The translations under genes were made by a program, and so were the position numbers. A stretch of DNA of 64,000 bases, from positions 1 through 64,000 of the forward strand of contig NZ_VUMI01000018.1 in the NCBI RefSeq assembly GCF_009696275.1, given 5' to 3'. Every line of letters begins with the position of its first letter. Positions within the stretch are counted from its first letter, which is position 1. The notes beneath the pieces are model-generated. The model searched no databases. It was not told the origin of the DNA and saw only the letters and a list, made by a program, of their open reading frames with translations. The DNA is from Eisenbergiella porci. GTDB taxonomy: Bacteria; Bacillota; Clostridia; Lachnospirales; Lachnospiraceae. This document shows, piece after piece, positions 1-8,662 of this stretch.

Positions 1-88
1 TTCGTATAAGGTTGTTTTGGCGAGTGACATTATACCATAAAAGGGAGGTCAATGCTCTTTTTATTGTAAACTCCCATAAAATCAAGGT

Positions 89-1258
89 TTAACAATAAAA
101 AACGGTAGTGAAACTTGACACTACCAAATCCCGGCGGAAGGTCAGATAAATGATATTCTGCACGGATACATCCTGAATGCCGGGGAGCTCCTTTACCTGT
201 GCGCCGGCATGCTCCAGCGCCGTTTTCAGTTGGGTTATCATGTCTTCCTGATTGTAATCATAGGTAAGCAGGCCGATCACCGCGCCGTTCAGGGCGTCTT
301 CCTGTCCGGAAAGATCGGCATAGGAACCGGAAAGGGCGCCGTAGGCGAGGGAAGCATCGCTGACACATTTGGCGATGGGGCCGGGGGTGTCAACCGCCTG
401 AATCAACGGCATGGTTCCTTCGGCGGATATGCTGCCCCGGGAGGGCTTGAAGCCTACGACGGAGTTGGCGGCGGCAGGCCCGGAAATGGATCCTGCCGTT
501 TCCGTCCCGAAGGAGACAGGGGCAAGGTTGGCGGTAACAGATACGGCGCTGCCGCTGCTGGAGCCGGAGGGAGAGATTTTCAGGGGGCCGAAGGGATTGA
601 CGGTCTGGCCGGCCTTCCCGCTGTAGCCCGAGGGCATGACGGAGGAAAGGTAATTGGCAAATTCTGAAAGATTGTTTTTCCCTAAGATGACAGCGCCCTG
701 TTCCCGCAGCGTGCGGACAAGGGCGGCATCCTCCCTGGGAAGGAAAGTGGAAAAGGCTTCGGCCCCGGCGCTTGTGGGAATATCCGCGGTATTGATATTG
801 TCTTTAAGCAATACGGGAATACCGAACAGAGGAGAAGGCGGGAACTGTATGCTTGATTGGAGGAGAGCGCTTCGCGCGGTATCACAGGCCCTGGCCTGCT
901 CCAGAACATCCACAGCGACCTCCGTTACGGAATTATAGCCATGCCGGCTCTGATCAAGCGTTTTAATGCGGTAGAGACAGATGGCGGCCAGCTCTTCATA
1001 GGTCAGCTTCCCCTGGCCCACTGCCTGCTGAAGCTCATCAATGTTTTTTTCAAGAACCAGGCTTTCCTTTTCGGATATCAGGGTATCAATATCCAAATCC
1101 TCCAGCTGGCGGTCGATGTCCGCGGTGATTTTACCGCTGTTGTATGCGATCCATTCTTCGCCCGGAGGAATGACTGCTTTCAGGTAAATGAAAACGCCTG
1201 CTATGCAGAGAAACAGCAGCAAAAGGATGCCGCCGATTATTTTTCGTTTTCTGCTCAT
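89..1258 (-). pseudogene. Amidase-signature family enzyme, membrane anchored, C-terminus replaced
   Basis: This is a member of the amidase signature family (GatA/AtzF-like hydrolases that cut amide bonds). Residues about 6-30 form one hydrophobic segment after a basic stretch, so the enzyme should be anchored with its catalytic domain outside. The Ser-cisSer-Lys triad is visible: Lys in GIPVLLKDN (about residue 152), the cis-Ser in the SGSSSGSA stretch (about 235) and the nucleophile in GTETAGSISGPAA (about 257). The start at 1258 is chosen because an AGGAGG site lies just upstream; a longer frame to 1306 lacks one. Family members usually run about 470-500 residues. Here homology appears to stop near FRRDL, where EFK(A/R)DLNAYL normally occurs, followed by about 11 unrelated residues across a terminator hairpin. 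The protein is probably non-functional or altered. The natural substrate is unknown. Confidence 0.8.
97..125 (-). terminator. Intrinsic terminator lying inside the 3' end of the truncated amidase frame
   Basis: On the minus strand a 7-bp stem (GGTAGTG at 104-110 pairing with CACTACC at 119-125) is followed by a run of six T. The amidase frame reads through this hairpin before stopping at 89-91, which is abnormal. The simplest inference is that foreign DNA, perhaps the end of a mobile element, replaced the true 3' end of the gene. The element itself is outside the window. Confidence 0.5.
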
Positions 1259-1380
1259 GTTTAACCTCCTGCGGTTCTGCCGTGCTAGCGGCATATTCGG
1301 GTTCATTCTATATCTTTAGAATCACCGGATTTATGGAAGATTATACCGGCAGAGGTACATCCGTATAATTGTGAGCAGAC

Positions 1381-1557
1381 ATGGCTGGTACGGACAAGGG
1401 CACCGGATACAACCAGTGCGTCCGGATGGAGATAACGGAGGGAGGCCGTACGCAGAAAATTGCGGTGCAGTCTTTGCGGGAAGAGGAGGATGCGCCTCTG
1501 GCCTGTGTTTATTATCCTGTGATGGAAAGAGGGCAGAGGACATCACCGTCCATGTGA
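1381..1557 (+). CDS. Small unrecognised ORF, possible gene relic
   Basis: A 58-codon frame beginning MAGTDKGTGYN lies between the amidase and spoVAC. Its composition looks protein-like (charged, few rare runs), but there is no convincing ribosome binding site and no recognisable family. It may be a remnant of a decayed gene rather than an expressed peptide. Confidence 0.15.
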   Translation: MAGTDKGTGYNQCVRMEITEGGRTQKIAVQSLREEEDAPLACVYYPVMERGQRTSPSM

Positions 1558-1643
1558 CCGGATGCCTATATGAAGGGGAAAAAGAGGCACGGACCTTTTT
1601 ATATTCAAATTCAAATTGGATATTTTGAAAAACAAACGCCTCC

Positions 1644-1672
1644 GAATAATTTTTATAGCATCTCCATATACT
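1644..1672 (+). promoter_or_regulatory. Possible forespore (SigG-type) promoter of spoVAC
   Basis: GAATA at 1644-1648 and CATATACT at 1665-1672 resemble the SigG -35 (GHATR) and -10 (CATnnTA) elements, with a 16-bp spacer. The -10 match is imperfect. The assignment rests mainly on the known forespore expression of spoVA genes. Confidence 0.3.
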
Positions 1673-1726
1673 GACAAAGATTCTAAGGAACTACAGTTTC
1701 CTGTATAACAGAAAGGAATGTCGGCT

Positions 1727-2182
1727 ATGGATGAAAAGCAAAAAAAAGAATATCAGGAGTACGTCAAGCAGGTGACTCCTACACATAATATATGGCTGCA
1801 GATGCTGAAGGCCTTTGTGGTTGGGGGAATTATCTGCGTGATAGGGCAGGCGATTCTGAATACCTGCGCCGGAATGGGGCTGGACAAAGAGGCCTCCGGC
1901 GGCTGGTCGGCCTTACTGTTGATTCTGATGAGCGTGGTGCTTACCGGATTTAACATATATCCCTCTATTGTAAAATGGGGAGGCGCGGGCGCTCTTGTTC
2001 CCATTACCGGCTTCGCCAATTCCGTGGCGGCCCCGGCCATCGAATTTAAAAGCGAGGGCCAGGTATTCGGCGTGGGCTGCAAGATATTTACGATAGCCGG
2101 CCCGGTTATCCTGTACGGGATTTTTACCAGCTGGGTGCTGGGAGTGATATATTGGATTTTGAAGCTGATGGGCGTGATGTAA
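1727..2182 (+). CDS. spoVAC: Stage V sporulation protein AC (spore dipicolinic-acid channel subunit)
   Basis: SpoVAC is an integral protein of the spore inner membrane that helps move Ca-dipicolinate into the forespore and release it during germination. The 151-residue product has the usual short hydrophilic N-terminus, about four hydrophobic segments and the family stretch NIYPSIVKWGGAGALVPITGFANS in its middle third. Start 1727 is preferred over 1718 because AAAGGA lies nine bases upstream of it. In most Clostridia spoVAC is followed directly by spoVAD and spoVAE. Here it stands alone and is followed by its own terminator, with spoVAD 8 kb and spoVAE 15 kb away on the same strand. Confidence 0.95.
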   Translation: MDEKQKKEYQEYVKQVTPTHNIWLQMLKAFVVGGIICVIGQAILNTCAGMGLDKEASGGWSALLLILMSVVLTGFNIYPSIVKWGGAGALVPITGFANSVAAPAIEFKSEGQVFGVGCKIFTIAGPVILYGIFTSWVLGVIYWILKLMGVM

Positions 2183-2194
2183 TCAATAAGGGAA

Positions 2195-2237
2195 GGACAG
2201 CAAATCAGGCGTATGCCGTTTTGCTGTCCCTTTTTTT
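2195..2237 (+). terminator. Intrinsic terminator after spoVAC
   Basis: GGACAGCAAA (2195-2204) pairs with TTTTGCTGTCC (2219-2229), followed by a seven-T tract at 2231-2237. It ends spoVAC as a single-gene transcript. Confidence 0.85.
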
Positions 2238-2299
2238 GACGATATAAGGTCGGAGCGTGAGGGCTGTTGCTGATGGAACCTGATGGCACCGGCTCCCGG

Positions 2300-3685
2300 C
2301 TATTGCAGGGCCTTTTCCTCAAACAGGTTGTCCCTGGTGATGTTGTTGAGCCATTTTTCACTGCGGTAATGCTTCAGGATCCATGGCCATTTGACGAATT
2401 CATCCGTACACAGCAGGAAGTAAACCCACATGACGGGAAGCTTGAACACAAAGGCTGCAATAAAGCCCAGCGGGACGGCGTAGCACCACATATCAATGGT
2501 ATCGCAGACAAAACCGAACCGGCTGTCGCCGCCCGCCCGGAAAACGCCGGCGATGAGAGTGGTGTTGACGGCGGCGCCCATGACATAGTAGGTGTTGATG
2601 AGAAGCATGTATTTCAGATAATGCATGGCTGTTTCCGAAAGCGTGGCGTATCTGAGCACGAAGGGCGTTACAGCCAGAATCAGAAGGCCTCCCAGCGCGC
2701 CGCTGAGAATGGTGAGCTTCATCAGTTTTTTCGCATCCTCCTTTGCAGCCTCCAGACGGTTTTCACCGATTACCTTTCCCAGCAGAATGCCGCCTGCGCT
2801 GGCGATTCCGAAGCAGAGGATGGTGCCGAAGTTACGCACTACGATTACAAAGGAATTGGCCGCCACCGCATCGGATCCAAGGTGGCCGATAATGATGGAA
2901 TAGGTGGAAAAAGCGACGCCCCAGCTCACATCATTTCCCAGTGCCGGCAGGGAAAGCTTTACAAAGTCCTGGAACAAAAGTTTGTTCCGGATGAACATAA
3001 ACCTGAAATTGAGCTTAATATCCTTGCTGAAAAACGAAACAAGGAAACAGCAGGCAAGCTCCACAATACGGGAGGCTGCGGTGGCAATGGCAACACCCAT
3101 AACGCCGAGTTTGGGCGCGCCGAAAAGACCGAAAATAAATACGGCATTCAGCAGGATGTTAAGGGAAAAGGCAAGAATATTGAGCGCCATGCTCACAGTA
3201 ACCCGGCCGATGCTGCGAAGCACGGACAAATAGACCTCCGTAATGCCCCAGCACAGATAGGTGATGCTCATAAAACGCAGATAGGAGGCTCCCAGCACAA
3301 TCAGCTCCTGATCGTTGGTAAAAACTTTCATCATCAGTTCGGGAATCAGCAGGGCCACGGACGCGAACGCCAGTGAAATCACGATGGAGAAACGCAGCGC
3401 AATCCCTTCCACTACCTCAATGGCATGCATGTCGCCCTTGCCGAAATACTGGGCGCACAGCATGGTGGCTCCCGTGCCAAGCCCGTAATACACCATGAAA
3501 AGGATGTTGGCATATTGGGAGGCCAGGGAAACGGCGGAAATGGACGATTGCCCCACATAATTGAGCATGACGATATCCGCTGAGCTGACGGCGGCGCTCA
3601 GCAGATTCTGGATAACAATAGGCAGAACCAGCTTGAAAATCTGGCGGTAGAAACCGGTTTCATCGGCAAAGAACTTCTTTTTCAT
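2300..3685 (-). CDS. MATE family efflux transporter
   Basis: A 461-residue multidrug/toxin exporter of the MatE superfamily, normal in length, predicted to have 12 membrane helices in two MatE halves. The N-terminal half carries the typical LVLPIVIQNLLSAAVSSADI stretch in helix 1 and GxGTGATMLCAQYFGKGD after helix 2. Proteins of this kind exchange Na+ or H+ for cationic compounds; the substrate here cannot be told. It is convergent with spoVAC and lies downstream, on the same strand, of the response-regulator gene across a MITE-like repeat at 3801-3937. A -10-like TATAAT lies upstream on the minus strand around 3743-3748, but no good -35 was seen. Confidence 0.92.
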   Translation of the reverse strand: MKKKFFADETGFYRQIFKLVLPIVIQNLLSAAVSSADIVMLNYVGQSSISAVSLASQYANILFMVYYGLGTGATMLCAQYFGKGDMHAIEVVEGIALRFSIVISLAFASVALLIPELMMKVFTNDQELIVLGASYLRFMSITYLCWGITEVYLSVLRSIGRVTVSMALNILAFSLNILLNAVFIFGLFGAPKLGVMGVAIATAASRIVELACCFLVSFFSKDIKLNFRFMFIRNKLLFQDFVKLSLPALGNDVSWGVAFSTYSIIIGHLGSDAVAANSFVIVVRNFGTILCFGIASAGGILLGKVIGENRLEAAKEDAKKLMKLTILSGALGGLLILAVTPFVLRYATLSETAMHYLKYMLLINTYYVMGAAVNTTLIAGVFRAGGDSRFGFVCDTIDMWCYAVPLGFIAAFVFKLPVMWVYFLLCTDEFVKWPWILKHYRSEKWLNNITRDNLFEEKALQ

Positions 3686-3800
3686 TTGAGTAATCCCCCT
3701 CTGTCATTAGAACGCGCCCCGGTTGGAGGAACGCTTTTACTATTATACAATAAAAGCGGGAAGGATGTATAGTGGATTCGGGCTGAACGGCAGCACATTT

Positions 3801-3937
3801 GTAACAGTGCAGGCAGGTTTGCGCATTCACTGCGCAAACCGTGAGTAAATGTGGCGGCAGCAGGCATCCGCCCCTCGCCGAAGGCGACTTTTAATGGGCG
3901 GATGCAGTAACAGTTCGGCCAAAGGGTGAACTGTTAC
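3801..3937 (+). repeat. MITE-like repeat, copy C (137 bp)
   Basis: Ends GTAACAGTGCA (left) and TGAACTGTTAC (right) are near-complementary terminal repeats. Inside are two hairpins: GGTTTGCGC/GCGCAAACC and GCATCCGCCC/GGGCGGATGC with inner TCGCC/GGCGA. The flanks GCACATTT and ACACATTA are similar, as if from an eroded 8-bp target duplication. It belongs to the family best preserved at 58654-58784. Confidence 0.75.
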
Positions 3938-3945
3938 ACACATTA

Positions 3946-4638
3946 TTAGTCAGGCCTGTTTTTGATGACAAGTTCAAGCAGGTGAAGATCCTCTGTGGAG
4001 GTTATGATTTCCACGATGGACTTCTTTTTGAATTTGTGAAGGATGCTGTGTATCTGTGACTTGACGGTGGACATCTCCACATGCCGGATAGCGCAGATAT
4101 CAGCCCTTGTATGGCCGGAGGAAAGCAGATACAGGGTATCCAGTTCGGTCACGGTGAGGGAGGAGAGAAGGTTCAGCATGTAAAGGAAGCTGGTTTCATA
4201 GGTCTTTACCCGTTTAAATTCACTTCGGATTTTACCGGCGATTTCGGGACGGATGGGAGAGCGGCCTTCGTGTGCCGCTTTTATGCCGGATATAATCTCC
4301 TCATTGGTGGAGTTCTTCAGCATATAGTCGCACACCCCCAGTTGGAAGGCCGAAAAAATCAGTTCATCATCCTCATACACGGTGAGGATGATGATTTTAA
4401 TGTCGGGATAATGGGCGAGTATTTCCCTGGAAGCACGGATCCCGGCATCCTTTGTTTCCATTTCTATATCCATCAGAATGACATCGGGAACGGCCGACAG
4501 GGCGGTTTCAACCGCTTCTTTTCCGCTTTCTGCGCTGCCTACCAGTTCGATATCAGCGCACTGGGACAGATAATATACATATTTTTTCCGGATAGGCTCC
4601 AGATCTTCTGCGATGAGCACCCTTATCTTATTTTCCAT
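3946..4638 (-). CDS. NarL/LuxR-type response regulator
   Basis: A two-component response regulator with an N-terminal receiver domain (about residues 3-120) and a C-terminal LuxR-type helix-turn-helix (about 160-215). The phospho-acceptor Asp sits in DVILMDIEM, and the conserved Thr and Lys lie in IIILTVYED and YMLKNS. Start 4638 is chosen because AAGGAG lies six bases upstream; an upstream ATG at 4656 lacks a site. The gene overlaps the end of the sensor-kinase gene by 11 bases, so the two are translationally coupled. The pair is divergent from a sugar ABC importer and is the likely regulator of it (inference from position). Confidence 0.88.
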   Translation of the reverse strand: MENKIRVLIAEDLEPIRKKYVYYLSQCADIELVGSAESGKEAVETALSAVPDVILMDIEMETKDAGIRASREILAHYPDIKIIILTVYEDDELIFSAFQLGVCDYMLKNSTNEEIISGIKAAHEGRSPIRPEIAGKIRSEFKRVKTYETSFLYMLNLLSSLTVTELDTLYLLSSGHTRADICAIRHVEMSTVKSQIHSILHKFKKKSIVEIITSTEDLHLLELVIKNRPD

Positions 4639-6175
4639 GAAAACTCCTTTTTTCATTAAATATCTGTGTTATTTTGGGAAGCAGTATCTGAAAGGAGGTA
4701 CCCTTGCCCAGGACGCTGTGCACCTCAATTTTCCCTTCATGCGCCTGGATGATCCGGTAGGTGAGCGACAGGCCGATTCCCCAGTGCCTGGAGGTGGACT
4801 TGGAGGAAAAGAAGGGAGTAAATATTTTTTTAATATTATTCTGTGAAATGCCTGTGCCCGTATCCTGTATTTCCAGGTGTATCCAGTCGTCGGTATAGCG
4901 CAGATTGAGGGTGAGAAGCCGGCTGTCAGCCTCTCCGTCCCGGCTGCTTTTTTCCATCATGGCGTCGATGGCGTTTCCTACGATATTGTGGATTGCCTGC
5001 TCCAGGTATACGGGATCTGCCAGGGCGATGACAGGGTAATCAGGAAAGTTGCAGCAGATTTTTATATGGCAGGCCTCCTCTTTAAAGGCCTCCAGGACGC
5101 GTTCCAGCAGTTCTTTCAAATCAATATCTATCAGATGCAGCTCGTCGGTTTTCGTACTTTTATGGATTTCATCAATCCGGCTGTAAAGCTTTTCGCAGCG
5201 GTGTATGGTTTCCTGGACGGATTGTTCGGGACACTCCATGGCGGGAAGCAGCTCCAGCTCCGACTGTATGGCAAGAAGTTCGTTTTTTATGTAATGGCAG
5301 AATACCTTGGAGGTGGTTTCCGTGGCGTCAATCTGTTTGGATATTTCAAAGGATTCCACATCAATCTGATGGCTGATGTGGGAGAGCCTGTAAAGGCTGT
5401 AGCATATCAGCAGCAGGAAAATAATGAGTACAAAAGGAAATACATTGTAGAATATTACATTGCTGCCCAGATTTATATACCAGAAATAATAGGAATCCGC
5501 AAGTTTGGAAATGCGCAGCAGGAACGAAGGCGTTCTTGAGATAAAAGTAAAATAAAAGATGCTGAGCGTAAAAAAGCAGACCGCCATCAGTAAAAAGTTA
5601 TAGCGGATCAGCTGTATCCGCGGTGAATGATAGAACGACACAAACAGGATAATCACGCTGAAGAGCATAAGCAGGTTATTTCCGCTGCGTGTGATGAGAT
5701 AAATAACTTTTTCCGCATCATAGAACTGCTGCGATCCCATAACTGAAGGGTATAGAAGATAATAGAGACGGATGTTAACTGAAGGATCGTAAATAAGCAG
5801 CTGCAGCATAAGATAAATCCAGATTCCGATTTTTGTGAGCTTTATTGTCCTGGGAGTAAAGGGCGTGTGGAAGCTCAGGGCAAAATATACGCTGGCCAGG
5901 ACAATGCTCAGGCTTGCAACATTCATGATACGTATGACGTTAAAACGGGAGATGGGCAGGAAAAATAATTTACGCCATAAAGGATCCGGCAGATAGAAAT
6001 AGTTCTTTATCACATTGTAGTAATAGGCGTCACGGGAGAAATAGATCATCATCCCGATGATGGCAAAAAAGTAAGAAACAAGAACAAGGGTAAAGGAAAT
6101 GGTATGCTGTTCCCTGTGATGTTGGTAAAGCATAAAAAATATGATGAAAAGAAGAATAAAAAGCGCATAAAACAT
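4628..6175 (-). CDS. Multi-pass membrane sensor histidine kinase
   Basis: A 515-residue sensor kinase. Roughly the first 270 residues hold about seven hydrophobic segments with long aromatic-rich loops, and the rest forms the kinase core. The H-box is unusual: FCHYIKNELLAIQ, the F-x-H-x-x-K-N type seen in LytS/DcuS-like kinases. The N-box HNIVGNAIDAM, G1 DTGTGIS, F-box FTPFFSSK and G2 GIGLSL are all present, so it should be active. Start 6175 is taken because GGGGAGG lies just upstream; an upstream ATG at 6193 is less well placed. The ligand is unknown. The adjacent divergent importer suggests sensing of a sugar or of transport status. Confidence 0.88.
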   Translation of the reverse strand: MFYALFILLFIIFFMLYQHHREQHTISFTLVLVSYFFAIIGMMIYFSRDAYYYNVIKNYFYLPDPLWRKLFFLPISRFNVIRIMNVASLSIVLASVYFALSFHTPFTPRTIKLTKIGIWIYLMLQLLIYDPSVNIRLYYLLYPSVMGSQQFYDAEKVIYLITRSGNNLLMLFSVIILFVSFYHSPRIQLIRYNFLLMAVCFFTLSIFYFTFISRTPSFLLRISKLADSYYFWYINLGSNVIFYNVFPFVLIIFLLLICYSLYRLSHISHQIDVESFEISKQIDATETTSKVFCHYIKNELLAIQSELELLPAMECPEQSVQETIHRCEKLYSRIDEIHKSTKTDELHLIDIDLKELLERVLEAFKEEACHIKICCNFPDYPVIALADPVYLEQAIHNIVGNAIDAMMEKSSRDGEADSRLLTLNLRYTDDWIHLEIQDTGTGISQNNIKKIFTPFFSSKSTSRHWGIGLSLTYRIIQAHEGKIEVHSVLGKGTSFQILLPKITQIFNEKRSFHGK

Positions 6176-6240
6176 TATAAATCCTCCCCGCATATGTACA
6201 AAATGCGAAATGTACGATCACTCTATTAGTATAATATACA

Positions 6241-6267
6241 CAAAGGTTTATAAAATTTCAACCTTTG
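6241..6267. promoter_or_regulatory. Operator-like inverted repeat in the kinase/ABC divergent region
   Basis: CAAAGGTT (6241-6248) is mirrored perfectly by AACCTTTG (6260-6267) across 11 bases. It overlaps the left edge of the candidate -35 of the ABC operon. A second feature, TGTAC repeated in direct orientation around 6195-6215, lies nearby. Either may bind the adjacent NarL-type regulator or a sugar repressor. Confidence 0.4.
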
Positions 6268-6292
6268 CACTGGGTATGTTTACATATATACT
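6265..6292 (+). promoter_or_regulatory. Candidate SigA promoter of the sugar ABC operon
   Basis: TTGCAC (6265-6270), 16 bp, then TATACT (6287-6292), about 50 bases before the start codon. The -35 is weak (TTG only), as expected for an activated promoter. Confidence 0.35.
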
Positions 6293-6345
6293 AAGTCGTG
6301 TCAATAAGTTCTACGACAAATAAATAGTATCAGGGAGGAATTGAA

Positions 6346-7659
6346 ATGAAGTTCAAACGTGTATTGGCAATGGCAGTAACGGCAGTAATGACATGCAGTC
6401 TGCTTGCGGGCTGCGGCGGAAAAACAGAAAGCGCAGGTACGGTTGACAGCGGCACAGGTACGGCGGCGCAGGATACGGCGGCAGATACAAAGGGCGGTGA
6501 AAGGACAAACCTTAAATTCTATATCTGGAGTGATGAAGAAAACTATATTTCCAAGGTAGTTGAGCAATACAATGCACAGAGCGACAGCGTCCATGTGGAA
6601 ATGATCAGTATTGCAAATGACAGCTATGATGACAAATTAAAGGTTATGATGGCGGCCGGAGATGAAGCGGACATCGTTGATATCAGAGGGCTCGCGCAGG
6701 TGACGCAGTACAGGGATACCGGTTCTTTGATGGATTTGACGGAGATGGTGAAAAACAGTGAGCTGGATATCAGCAAATACGGCGCTATGTGGGATTCCAG
6801 TTATCCCGACGGACAGATTTTTGCCCTGCCCACAAGGACCACCTGCTGGATGCTGTTTTATAATCCCGACCTGCTTGCAGAAGCGGGCGTTGAGATGCCG
6901 GATCAGCTTACCTGGACGGAATATGCGGAGATGGCCAAAAAGCTCACCGCAGGGGAAGGCCCTGACAAACAGTGGGGCGGTTACTGGGTTGACTGGCATA
7001 CACAGTTCATGGCCACACAGCAGGGCGTGTATGTGAATGCGGATGATGTTACCGCAGTCCAGGATTCCCTGGAGCTTTTAAACCAGCTGTACAATGTGGA
7101 CAAATCCCATATGAGCCTTGGAGAAATGAAGGCTACGGATACCCAGTATCTTGCAGATTTTGAAAACAAGAGAGTAGCGCTGATGCCTCAGGGTGAATGG
7201 ATGATCAATATGCTTCTCAACGATATTAATGCAGGGAAAACAGATGTCAGCTGGGAAATCGCCCCGATGCCTATTCCGGACGGCGTGGAACCAGGCACTA
7301 CCTGGGGACAGTTCCAGTTTGCGGGAATCACCTCTACAACCAAACATCCGGAGGAGAGCTTTGATTTCCTGAAATACCTGTGCGGACCGGAAGGCGCTGC
7401 CATTTATGCGAGCACCGGAATGGTACATGCTTATACGGATGAGGGCGCGGAAGCAGCTTATAAGGAAGCCGTGGGAAAGGATTCCGTATCCGTAATTTTC
7501 AATGCGAAAAAGGTCCAGGAATCTCCGGCATCCAGCAACTTTGACCAGATTCTTAATATCTACAAGGAAAATGCCGAGCTTTACCTGCTGGGAGAAAAAA
7601 GCATTGAGGAAACTATGGATAAGTTCCTGCAGCAGAGAGCGGATCTGATGGGCAAGTAA
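6346..7659 (+). CDS. ABC transporter sugar-binding lipoprotein
   Basis: An extracellular solute-binding protein of the maltose/oligosaccharide family (family 1), 437 residues. A signal peptide ends in the lipobox LLAGC (Cys about 24), followed by a Gly/Thr/Ala-rich spacer. The mature part carries the family features, including NLKFYIWSDEENYISKVVEQYN and the DIVDIRG motif near the ligand cleft. GGAGG lies upstream of the ATG. It captures a carbohydrate for the two permeases that follow. The alpha-galactosidase remnant at the end of the operon suggests an alpha-galactoside such as melibiose or raffinose (inference). No ATPase gene is present; these importers commonly share a genome-wide MsmK-type ATPase. 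Confidence 0.92.
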   Translation: MKFKRVLAMAVTAVMTCSLLAGCGGKTESAGTVDSGTGTAAQDTAADTKGGERTNLKFYIWSDEENYISKVVEQYNAQSDSVHVEMISIANDSYDDKLKVMMAAGDEADIVDIRGLAQVTQYRDTGSLMDLTEMVKNSELDISKYGAMWDSSYPDGQIFALPTRTTCWMLFYNPDLLAEAGVEMPDQLTWTEYAEMAKKLTAGEGPDKQWGGYWVDWHTQFMATQQGVYVNADDVTAVQDSLELLNQLYNVDKSHMSLGEMKATDTQYLADFENKRVALMPQGEWMINMLLNDINAGKTDVSWEIAPMPIPDGVEPGTTWGQFQFAGITSTTKHPEESFDFLKYLCGPEGAAIYASTGMVHAYTDEGAEAAYKEAVGKDSVSVIFNAKKVQESPASSNFDQILNIYKENAELYLLGEKSIEETMDKFLQQRADLMGK

Positions 7660-7674
7660 GAGATAAACTGTGAC

Positions 7675-7721
7675 AAAAGGGGAGCGGGTAACCGTTGAGG
7701 CGGGAATTGCTCCCCCTTTTT
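7675..7721 (+). terminator. Intergenic hairpin with T tract between binding protein and permease
   Basis: AAAAGGGGAGC (7675-7685) pairs with GCTCCCC (7709-7715), followed by CTTTTT. It looks like a partial terminator or mRNA-stabilising hairpin, which would give more binding protein than permease, as is usual for such operons. Confidence 0.6.
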
Positions 7722-7738
7722 CAGGAAAGGGTGAGAAA

Positions 7739-8644
7739 ATGGCTAAGAATGCAGCTGTGCCAAAGAAAAAATTTAAAAAAGAATGGCTGAAGGGCTACCT
7801 TTTTATCCTGCCGAATTTTATCGGTTTTCTAATTTTTATGGGAATTCCCATTATTATGGGACTGGTAATTTCCTTTACCAATTATGATGGCTTTAAGACC
7901 TTTGATTTTGTCGGATTAAGCAATTATATAAAAATGTTCAGCGATGAATATTTTCAGGTTTCTTTTATAAACAACCTGGTTTATACCGGCGTTACGGTGC
8001 CGTGTACCATCGTTATTGCCCTGCTCCTTGCGGTGGCGCTGAATGTGGGGATCAAGGGGACAGGATTGTTCCGGACCATGTTTTTCTTCCCGAATATCAG
8101 CTCCATGGTTGCAGTCGGTATTGTATGGGCCATGATTTTTCATCCGACCAGAGGGCCGCTGAATCTTTTCCTCAGCCATATCGGGATCAGCAATCCGCCT
8201 CAGTGGCTGGTTTCCTCCAGTACGGCGCTGGTGTCAGTCATGATCGTTGCCATTTGGAAACAGGCCGGCTACTACATGGTTATCATTCTTGCCGGGCTCC
8301 AGTCCATACCGAAGCATCTGTATGAGGCCGCTGAAATTGACGGGGCAAACGGGCTGAAAAGATTTTTCCACATCACGCTGCCCATGCTTTCACCTACCAT
8401 GTTTATGGTTACGATACTGGCGCTGATCAGCTCCTTCCAGGTATTCGATCTGATTTCCATTATGACGGAGGGCGGACCGGGCCGGGCGACCAATGTGCTG
8501 GTTTACCGGATTTACCAGGAAGGCTTTAAATACCTTAATTTCGGTTATGCATCTGCTATGGCCTATTTCCTGTTTATTATTATTTTGATCATTACACTGA
8601 TTCAGTTCAGGGGACAGAAAAAATGGGTTACCTATATGCAGTAA
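7739..8644 (+). CDS. Sugar ABC transporter permease (MalF/UgpA type)
   Basis: A 301-residue inner component of a carbohydrate importer with six predicted membrane helices. The EAA loop that docks the ATPase is visible: EAAEIDGANGLKRFFHITLP at about residues 198-217. Start 7739 is preferred because AGGAAAGGGTGAG precedes it; a GTG at 7670 would put the start inside the upstream hairpin. It forms a heterodimer with the next permease. Confidence 0.92.
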   Translation: MAKNAAVPKKKFKKEWLKGYLFILPNFIGFLIFMGIPIIMGLVISFTNYDGFKTFDFVGLSNYIKMFSDEYFQVSFINNLVYTGVTVPCTIVIALLLAVALNVGIKGTGLFRTMFFFPNISSMVAVGIVWAMIFHPTRGPLNLFLSHIGISNPPQWLVSSSTALVSVMIVAIWKQAGYYMVIILAGLQSIPKHLYEAAEIDGANGLKRFFHITLPMLSPTMFMVTILALISSFQVFDLISIMTEGGPGRATNVLVYRIYQEGFKYLNFGYASAMAYFLFIIILIITLIQFRGQKKWVTYMQ

Positions 8645-8662
8645 AAGGAAGGAGCTTTCAGC

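Noticed and set aside
209-667. Long plus-strand open frame opposite the amidase
   Set aside because: Gly/Arg-rich shadow of the amidase gene with no ribosome binding site or family resemblance.
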